Positions 56,001 to 64,000 of a stretch of 64,000 nt of DNA are shown here, piece by piece. The translations under genes and the position numbers were made by a program. Source of the DNA: Guadua angustifolia. Taxonomy: Eukaryota; Streptophyta; Magnoliopsida; Poales; Poaceae. The stretch spans positions 47,960,200 to 48,024,199 of the forward strand of contig CM070517.1 in assembly GCA_036346375.1 (NCBI GenBank), written 5' to 3'. Each line of letters opens with the position of its first letter. Position 1 is the first letter of the stretch. The notes under the pieces were generated by a model. It made no database searches, was not told where the DNA came from, and saw nothing but the letters and a program-made list of their open reading frames with translations.

Positions 56001-57025
56001 AGATTTGATTACTGGTGCTGCTGTTAAAAAGCAGTATAGAAAGGCGACGTTATGCATCCATCCTGATAAGGTGCAACAGAAGGGTGCAACTCTTCAGCAG
56101 AAATATATTGCTGAGAAGGTCTTTGATATTCTTAAGGTGCGTGCTCAGTTGCCTTGCAACAAGTATCAAAGCGCCATATAAAATCTAAGTTAAGATTTAC
56201 TCGTATAAGAGAACTATCATTATTGCATCCTAATAATATGCTAAACAGGGGTACTTGACGTGCTAACCTATTACAATAGTACAATTATTTTGTTTGGCTT
56301 TCATTATGAACCCCTGTTGGATAGAAATGTATTCTTATGTACTCGTGTTCAACATGAGGGTCCTACCGACTTTGTGCAACAACCTGCAGTAACTTGAGGC
56401 CAGTAGAATTTGGTGACTTTGGTCTAACTCAACATTGTAGTCTGGACTTAGCTGCCTATGGCCTCAACAGCCCAGAATCCCAGATGGCTACCAGCGCACA
56501 AAAGATGTCAATAGATATGCTGCAACATAGGAACTGTCAGAATTCAGATTTATCTTTAGCCTCATATTTAATTTATTTCTATTCATTCAAATAGACTATT
56601 AATTCTTAGATTGACGCCAAATTGCGAGGGCTTTGGTCCAGCTTTCTCTCTTAAATTCCTAGCAAATCCATAGCGGATTCCCCAGGAATGGGCAAAAAGA
56701 ATATACCTCCCAGAGTTCTGGTTTTGCTGAACGTACTGAAGTGCTTCAACGGTCCAAATAACCTAGTAGTAGTTTTTAGTTTTTCTAACTAGTAAGGTTA
56801 ATATGTCATTCCATGATACACTGTTCATTACGAGTTTATGACCTAGTTCTGGAAGCCCATTCTTTCATGCTTTTACGATTCACATTGAAGCAGTGCTCTT
56901 GGTTTCGATGTTGGTCATACTATCGATGTCTATATGTTTGATATCGTGACATTTCGCTTATCTTCAACTGCATTTGCATAAAACAGGAGGCATGGACCAA
57001 ATTCAACTCTGAAGAGCTCTTCTAA
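50016..57025 (+). CDS. Auxilin-like J-domain protein (clathrin uncoating cofactor), with one frameshift
   Basis: Auxilins recruit Hsc70 through a C-terminal J domain to strip clathrin from vesicles. Exons: 50016-50653, 52886-54103, 54186-54321, 54424-54521, 54711-54776, 55005-55094, 55960-56136 and 56987-57025; all introns have GT/AG ends and phases match. Features in order: MDGIEGLLARDFGVRPQGK; YDD-F/L motifs (PSYDDFF, PSYDDLLGG) typical of clathrin/AP-binding tails; a long Arg/Glu/Ala coiled coil (about 53460-54010); ASSATNIGDDLFDIFG; and the J domain with CIHPDK, ending TKFNSEELF. It resembles Arabidopsis auxilin-related protein 2. In exon 2, WLTVSEI is normally followed by PLFTQPT; here the frame breaks near 53360 and resumes as PPLLKQIPLSAKENG. 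The summed exon length is short by 3n+1 bases, so a small deletion is inferred. The frameshift could be real or a sequence error. Confidence 0.9.
50791..51858. mobile_element. hAT-type non-autonomous element in intron 1 of the auxilin-like gene
   Basis: GTTGGATC flanks it exactly (50783-50790 and 51859-51866), an 8-bp target duplication. The ends are short inverted repeats, CAAGGTTA on the left and TGAACCATG on the right. It has no coding capacity. It includes an AT-rich tandem array at about 51330-51590. Confidence 0.75.
51330..51590. repeat. AT-rich tandem array with about 27-bp subunits in an 82-bp higher-order period
   Basis: Units of the form TGAACAAATATTGCTACT recur. The marker CATACTTGAA starts at 51406 and 51488, with CATACTTGAAT at 51570, exactly 82 bp apart each time. 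Each 82-bp block contains three related subunits. Confidence 0.85.
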
Positions 57026-58581
57026 ACCATCCCTGTGAATATATGGTACCCACACGAAGCACTGGAGGAGGAGCAAGGCACAGATGATCTTGGTCGGCTA
57101 GGGGAAGGCGCGGTAATCAAGCGAAAGCTCCAACTACAATTATCATTGTACAATAAATTCTTTTCAATTGCTCCTTCCTTTGTCATCTGTATCTGTTCAC
57201 TCCATGGTCCTTCAGCAACTATAGTTCATACGGAGATCGTATACGTAGCCTCTTTTCATTTGAGGGCTAATGGCGTGTGTTTTTTGGATGATTCTTACAG
57301 CATATTATACCAAGGAGGACCAAGGTTTCATGTATCTCTTTCATATCATTTGTTTATAAATTATAACGGACCACAGAAAGCCAGATACAATTTAGTTTCG
57401 TTGCTTTCACCAAGAGAGATGTACCGTCTTGCTTGGGCCTCTCATGATCTGATTCTTGTACACTGTACAGCTTGTATCATCAATTTGGAATATGATTTGG
57501 ATTACCCTGGTGATTCCGCTGGTATGGATGGTTCAATTTGGCCTTCTCTTTTCCTGTTTTCCCATGCTTTATGTTCTCTCTCCATGCTTCCCCTGAAGTA
57601 TGCAGTCGTTTTCATCTGAGCGCGCTCGCAGCTCGATCATAAGATGAAAGAATGTGATCGATCGATCTTATTATCAATCAAAGTAGTGGCAAATCTTGAG
57701 CATATACAAACAAAACCAAACATGCCAATCCAACTTTAGCTCTTTACATCGGTGGTCACCGATCTCGCCGGCTTGTCGGTGCAAGCGCCGCCGCAGCACG
57801 GCGTGAGGATCCGTCCGGATTTGCACCCGAATCACAGCATATTCGAATTCGTATTCGCGTGCATCGACTCGAAAATTTGGAAGGCCCGACGGGACGGCCT
57901 ACTGGCAGGGAGCACGTAATCTGTAGAGTAGAAGGGAAAAAGAAATAGCCTAGCTTGGCCATCTTCCATCAACTCATAACATATTGGATTCAGCAGGTGA
58001 ACAGCGCCATGCAGAAGAAATAAATGGTTAACTACTTCTACTGGAGTTATAATTCATGTGCTAATTAACATCCACCTCACTATCTGGCAAGCAAGTCAAG
58101 ATATGCATAATTTGAAGATGCAAATTAAGACGACTTCCTTCTTATGATCGATGTCACCAATCCATGGACATTCACTATAGGCAATAATCATCATACTGTC
58201 AACAACAGGAGGAGAATATTCTTATTCCCATGTCCCTTCAGTTCACATGTACAGATCAGGTACACAAGGCCTATAGCCAAGTCGAAGGACAATTGGCTGC
58301 GACAGGCTAAAAAGGACAAAATTAAGCAAATAGAGGAGGAGGCTGGACGGAGGGCAATGGCATTTTAAGTTAACTTAGAAACAAACAGCTGATAAATAAC
58401 CGGGACTCGGCACACAGTTTTAATTACACGGGAGGAGGGTAGGCGGCCGCTGCTCCTGAAGGGACAAGAGGAAAAACCCGACTGGTTTTGGCCGGCCAAG
58501 TCGCGATGCACATGCCAGGAGGAGGGGGTAGAGTATAGCGACTGTACAATATGGCGGGGTGGGTCTCAATTATGCTCGCTG
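57026..58581. other. Intergenic space between convergent auxilin-like and AAA-ATPase genes
   Basis: The first 500 bp are probably the 3' UTR of the auxilin-like gene; the frame open at 57035-57619 begins after its stop and has no domain. Nothing else is identifiable, although 57735-57900 is locally GC-rich. Confidence 0.6.
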
Positions 58582-61500
58582 TCACATGAAGTAGCTCAGT
58601 GCTTTCCTCTTCCTCGAACCACCTTCGCCATAGAGGTCGTTCCATTGAAGAAGTTCATTCATGTTTGCGAATCGGATGAAACACTTGCGCATACCTAAGG
58701 TACATAAACAGATTATGTTGTGCTCCAAAAGTAAAGAAACGGGGATGGGGCTTGAAATGAAGATAAATGGGCTGGACTAACCTGCTCATGGGCAGATTTG
58801 AAGTCATCCAAACTAAGAGGACGGATGTCCTCGCTTCCATATAATGCAGGCTCAGGCCTGCCTTGTGCTTTTGCCACACTCTTCTCCTGCATATGAAGGA
58901 AACAATCCCCCAGCATAGCATATACATCAAAACAGTCATAATGTCTAACCGCAATACAGGAATGAAAAAGGCATCTAACAACGATGTCAAGCAAAAACAA
59001 CTTTATCAAGGCATTTATTTTACTGCAATGCAGCAAGACAACATGCCTACCTTCTTTTCCTTCTCTAGGATTTCTCGAATGGGGTAATGTGCTGCAGTTA
59101 CGCATAGATTCTGTAAAACAAGCAACTCGGTGAAAATGATCCAATCGCTCCCCATTGCCTAGGCATATAAGAAAGCATATCATCATCAAACATACCTTCA
59201 GGTCGCTTCCTGAATATCCATCAGTCATATTGGCAAGGGACTCCATATCAATATGTGGTGCCAACTCTTCTTTTGCTAAAATTACTTTCAAAATCTTCTC
59301 CCTATTCGATGCGTCAGGTAAGTTTACCATTAACCTACAGTAACAAAAATTAACAATAAAATGGTTAGACATCAATAAGCAGCAATTAGATGATCCCACC
59401 CCAGCACATGAGACTATAGTTACCTGCGCGGGAACCTCCTAATAACAGCCTCATCCAGGTCAAAAGGTCTATTTGTGGCACCAAGAACCAGAACACGTTC
59501 TTTATCTTTAGTGCGTAGCCCATCCCAATTTACCATAAATTCATTTTTCATCTTGCGCATCGCTTCATGCTCCCCAGGATTTTCTCTCCTTCCAAGCATA
59601 CTATCGACCTGCCGCAAGTTAAAACATTTATTACAGATTACTGTATCAATACCCAAAAAAATAAATAGTGGTAATAAAAGCAATTTACGTGCTCGCATAC
59701 CTCATCAATAAATATAACACTGGGAGCTATTTTACTTGCTAACGAAAAAACAGCCTTTACATATTTCTCTCCTTCGCCAAACCACTGAAAGTAGACAAAA
59801 TACCATTTAGCTTTGAGAAGCACATAGTGCACCTCACTAGTTGCTCTTTGGATGAAATAATACCTTCGACGTAATGCTTGACATTGATATGTTGATGAAG
59901 TTAGCGCCTGCTTCCGTTGCTACTGCTTTAGCAAGCATTGTTTTCCCAGTGCCAGGAGGCCCAAAGAGCAATATTCCCTTGCAAGGCTGCAAGTAAAAGA
60001 TTGAGAGTGGGCACTTTTAATATCTCAACCAGAGCAACAGAATTAGGAAGTCAACATAATCCTCAAAATTAAATTTCTAACAGGTCTAAAATTAACTAAT
60101 ATACTATTATTATCTTAGTATCATATAATAAAGAAAGGAGAGGTTGGGACTCAAACATCCTTGGAGGCCAATAGTTTCATGCAAAAGTCAGGAAAAAAAA
60201 TCCTTCTCTTAGTTCAGTACCTATCAAGTTAAACCCAGCTAGCCTATAAGAGCCCAAATGTTCTTCCTTCAAAATATCTTACCATTACCAATTTAGGAAA
60301 TTTGGAAATGGAATAATAGAGAAATAACACTGCCAAATTACCACGTCATAGTGCATTCAGATAAACTCTGAAAGGCATTAGAAAACTAAATGACTTATAA
60401 TTAGTCTCACTTTGTTTCATGTAATCATTGGTTTGGAGTATATTTATAGTAATAATAATAGGAAGTAGCAAAAGGCAACATGATATATTAGCTCTGTTCA
60501 AAAAAGATTTACTTAAATGATCCTCACATCATGGGTTCATGACTTGACAAAAAAATATATGCCAATCATATGTGCAACCTACAGTTAAAAAAAAAACTTA
60601 TACCCCCATGTGAGAGACGTTGGGCATAATCTGGCTTTATGTTACTACCTTTGTTAGCTGCCCTTTGCAGAACAATTCAGGCCTTTGCAAAGGGAGCATC
60701 ACCAACTCCTTTAATGTGTCCTTTACATTCTCCAAGGCTCCAATATCATCGAAAGTGACTCCAATATCATTAGGTGGTATAACATCTGCCAGAAGCCTTT
60801 TCTCAAACTCGTTCTCTGTGATAACATCCTAAGAGAAACAAAGTAATATAAAGGTAAAGCACTGGAAAATTCTAATTCTTGAGGAATGACAAGAATGTTT
60901 GCAATATGTGAGACAGCAAGTACCTTTAATGATTTTTTTGAGCTCTTGTTATCACTTTGCATGCTCTGTAGCATGTTGAGCCCATGCTTAAGGCTGTCAT
61001 TCATAACCATTAAGTTAGCATTGTGGGAGAAGATTGATTCAAAGCAAATAGAGGGAAAAGAAACATGACTACCTTTCACTTGTGAGTACAAGTTTAGCAT
61101 CCTTGGAGGTTTCAACTTTATTGTGCTTAAGGTGATAACTAACAGCGAGCCGACAATCTTGTCCACATCTAAGGAAGTTTGGAGCAACAAAAGTTTCAAT
61201 TGGAAATCTTTACTCTTTAGTATCCTATGCCACCCTTTGTGGTGCACTCATGCAATTGTTTCTGGTTTGGGCTCTAAATCAACATAAAAAAATTCCCCAA
61301 AAATCTAGATGTACTTCTCAATGTACTCTACCTATGTATAAACTTTCAAGCTCAAATCTATTCTGCATTAAGAGTAAAAAGAGAGAAAACCTCACAGATG
61401 ATAAATCAAAAGGAAAATAAAATAAAATGTGAATGCTAGCATACTACTACTCGCAGCAAACTTTCTTCCAAGACGTTTTGAATTTGAAGTTTAAACTTTA

Positions 61501-63492
61501 AAGGGTGCTACCATGCTAGAACACTATAGACTGCACACAAAAAAATCAGAATTTTTCCATGTTGATTTGGTACCCAAACCAAAAGTTGATTGCATGAGTT
61601 CACCACAAAGGGTGGTTGCATTTGATATGTTGCCTTAGATTGAGCCAAAAAAATACTCACTTTCATTAGTCAGCGATTGATCTTTGATGAATAATTCTTC
61701 AATGTCATTGCATTCAATTCCATTGCGGCTCAGAAACTGCAATTTACAGAGCAAATGAACAATCACATAATGTGGTCTTAGATGCTACTAATATAGATAG
61801 ATATACATTCTAAATTGGGGTGGGAATATAGTCTACAAGAATTCAACCATTATAGGCAGAAAAATAATTGCAAAATTATATAAAAAAGGTGAATTTATGC
61901 ATGATTACAGTTGTAAAAAGCAATATAGTATCAAACACATATGACCGGTCACTTGAGAAAAAAAAATGGCATAAGTGTTGTTTAAAAATAACTTGAGAAC
62001 AAATACTACTACAGAAATTACATTGCAACCAGATATGGCAGGTTTGGAAGAAACACAAGCCATAAATGGCTCAGGCATCACACACAAGAAGCTTCAGTTC
62101 AATTGAATGTACACATTTTCCACTCAGAAATACAAAGTAAGTTGTGTTTTCTTTGCAGATTACCATACGAATGCTACCAACATTGGATTTAGCTTTAAGG
62201 GTTTCAACATCACGATCCAGTTGTTGCTTCCAATCGGTAAGTTGAGATTCATCCTGAAAGTTTTATTCTTTAGATTAGACAGCATACTTAAGCACAACAC
62301 TTAAGTGAGTGTAATAAGGGATATTATCACCTGTGGAAGCTGGATAGAAATTTTGTTCGGGAATAGCTTATTTAGATGTTTCATTGCCTTCGGACTTTCT
62401 TTGTTCCTTTCGTGCAACCTACTACCAAAGCTATCCTGCATTTGTCAAATAATAATACATTAAAACATGACAAAACAGAGAGGCAACATCAGCACCATGT
62501 GTTCATAAGAATAGCAAATGGAACCATATGCATTGAAAAACATTCAAGGAAAAAATAATATAAAGAATAAGTAGAATGAAAATTGTTACTGGGAAAAGGT
62601 CAAATAGCGTCTGGCTGCTACTGGCAAACTTTGTAAAAAGAAATCCTCCAGGATGTGCCTACAAGAAAGACCACAGAACCATCTTAGCAAATATTTGATA
62701 GCACTTGAGGAGAGATTGCTGATTAAGATCAAAGGAGAGGGAACACAAATGAAAAACAGTTCTCTGATGCCAGTTTGGCAGTGTAACACCTCACAACTGA
62801 CACTACCTAATGTCAACAAAACTGGTGATCTCATCCAGGTCTGGCCAATTCAAGAACAGACAGGCTCCAGTATGGCACACCACCATGGGAGCTCAAACAA
62901 ATTTGTCTAATTTATCAGAAATAACATATGTACCTTCTCTTTGCGGCTGTCCATCTGGGTGTGGGATCCTATAATGAGAACACCAGGTGGAAGCAATTCG
63001 AGCTTGTTCCTCAAAGATGAAAATGACTCCGTAATTCCAGTGAATGATTTCTCTACATCCTTTAGTAACACTATCAGAGGGGCGGTTTTGCTTTCTTCGG
63101 AGATGACCTGACAGGCAATGAAAATCACACTATAACACGATGCTGATTTATGTTTGTAGAAATTCCAAATTCTAAATAAGAGGCAATACCTCAATTAACT
63201 CAGTCATAGCTAGCCTCTCAACTTCTTCACCAGCAGAAAAGTCTAGGCGAAGAAATTCAGCTGTGGAAACAACAAAATGGTCAGAAACAAATAAGAAACT
63301 GTAAAACTGCCAAACATGTGGTGATTCAGATGTTTGAGCTAACCAGAGCAGAAGAAGCCATGATCTTCCTCACACTGACCACCCAGATCATTACCATCAG
63401 GGATCTGCTTGTCAAATCGGACTCCAATTTTAGAGGATCCATTATCTTCAAAAGGAAGTATCACTCTGCCTCGATAACCATAACTTGGGCCC
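58582..63492 (-). CDS. Plant AAA-type ATPase (ATAD1/spastin-like AAA module), 5' incomplete, two frameshifts
   Basis: Seventeen minus-strand exons are readable: 63492-63344, 63260-63190, 63107-62934, 62658-62590, 62435-62331, 62253-62164, 61736-61661, 61168-61073, 60993-60924, 60828-60649, 59986-59864, 59784-59701, 59608-59424, 59334-59196, 59110-59051, 58886-58782 and 58694-58582. The AAA domain has Walker A GPPGTGKT (exon 59986-59864), Walker B VIFIDE (59784-59701), the arginine-finger region GATNRPFDLDEAVIRRFPRR (59608-59424) and DGYSGSDLK. The N-terminal part (GVLIIGSHT, RLHERNKESPKAMKHLNKLF) matches the large plant AAA ATPases related to Arabidopsis At4g02480/At1g02890. Two one-base shifts are inferred: near 61145 (between DKIVG and VSYHLKHNK) and near 58665 in the last exon (VCASVSSDS then ANMNELLQ). 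All splice sites are intact. Earlier exons lie beyond 64000 or are unrecognised. Substrate unknown. Confidence 0.9.
61231..61614. mobile_element. MITE-like element with long inverted repeats in an intron of the AAA gene
   Basis: The left end CACCCTTTGTGGTGCACTCA and the reversed right end CACCCTTTGTGGTGAACTCA start arms of about 65 bp (both continue through TTTGG and AAATCAACAT). It lies wholly in the intron 61169-61660. Target duplication is not clear, so the superfamily is unassigned. Confidence 0.75.
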
Positions 63493-63817
63493 CTGAAGAT
63501 CAATAAAATATTAAAAATATATTGAAAAACTATGGTGGCTAACAAAAATATATGGTCATCAGACAAAAGTATATTATCATGTTATCAAGCTAAATCTGAG
63601 TGAATGTAATGGGAACATAAGAAGAAAAACCCATATTGGGTTGTTGGCTATTGAAAACTACGATTGTATGTTGCCAATTTCCTTTTTCTATTATTCCATG
63701 CAAACAAAGTACTATAAAGTACTATTGAAATGCTTTTATTGACAGTACAAGGATCTGCTGTTCAAAATAGTATTGTCCTACAACAGAGTTACATCCATGC
63801 ATTTCACTAGGTACATG
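63493..63817. other. Intron or 5' side of the AAA gene, nothing identified
   Basis: AT-rich sequence upstream (gene strand) of the first readable exon. No exon or repeat is recognised. Confidence 0.5.
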
Positions 63818-63956
63818 CAGGGGTGGAGCTAGCCCAGGCCCAAGCCTCGGGCCAGGCCACACGGTTTTAGATTAATATGTAATTTTACTGATTTTTTAAC
63901 ATATTTTATATGGATTTTTCATGCCAGCCGTGCCCCAAGGCCTGTCACCGCCCCTG
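63818..63956. mobile_element. Short hAT-type MITE (139 bp)
   Basis: Ends CAGGGG and CCCCTG, with further loose complementarity (GTGGAGCTAGCCC against GTCACCGCCCCTG). The flanks GGTACATG (63810-63817) and GGTGCATG (63957-63964) form an 8-bp duplication with one mismatch. Confidence 0.7.
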
Positions 63957-64000
63957 GGTGCATGTGCCTTTTCTCCAAGCATATTTTCTTACAATTTATA

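Noticed and set aside
57035..57619. 194-codon ORF after the auxilin-like stop
   Set aside because: It starts ten bases after the real stop codon in the 3' UTR and has no domain.

Overview
The window is nuclear DNA of a flowering plant, almost certainly a grass. The evidence is multi-exon genes with GT-AG introns, GC-rich first exons, plant-only families (FAR1/FRS, VIP3, plant auxilin-like, CC-NB-LRR), and dense Copia, Gypsy, LINE, hAT, Mutator and Tourist insertions whose target-site duplications can often be read directly. No bacterial or organellar features, rRNA or tRNA genes, or CRISPR arrays were seen. All calls come from reading the sequence; no database search was run.

Layout. Positions 1-6687 hold a FAR1-like transposase-derived gene, split by a 3.3 kb non-coding insertion and carrying a frameshift and a stop. 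Positions 7173-10644 hold a minus-strand LINE fragment and a Copia LTR remnant. Positions 10794-15126 hold a CC-NB-LRR gene without a P-loop, interrupted by a palindromic Copia-derived insertion; removing the insertion and one target-site copy leaves one open frame. A LINE, a Mutator-type MITE and a hAT element follow (15312-18261). A minus-strand VWA-domain gene lies at 20642-22261 within degenerate repeats. A decayed full-length Copia element (27028-31755) sits 128 bp before the ATG of an intact VIP3/SKI8 WD40 gene (31888-34485). That gene is tail-to-tail with an intact TCTP gene (35685-37561, minus). Positions 37.7-43.5 kb are intergenic, with MITEs and microsatellites. Positions 44354-47677 are a Gypsy-type element whose internal ORF fuses an intronless piece of a cationic amino-acid transporter in frame to Gypsy pol sequence. 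An auxilin-like J-domain gene (50016-57025, plus) converges on a plant AAA-ATPase gene (58582-63492, minus, 5' end outside the window).

The four conserved genes (VIP3, TCTP, auxilin-like, AAA ATPase) are unrelated housekeeping functions: Paf1C/Ski complex, growth/translation, clathrin uncoating and an AAA remodeller. They form two convergent pairs rather than a pathway. VIP3 and TCTP are intact. The auxilin-like gene and the AAA gene have one and two apparent frameshifts respectively; these could be real decay or sequence errors. The most unusual signals are the transporter-Gypsy fusion, the palindromic Copia insertion in the NLR, and a set of small hairpins with an invariant AACACAT loop inside the FAR1 insertion.
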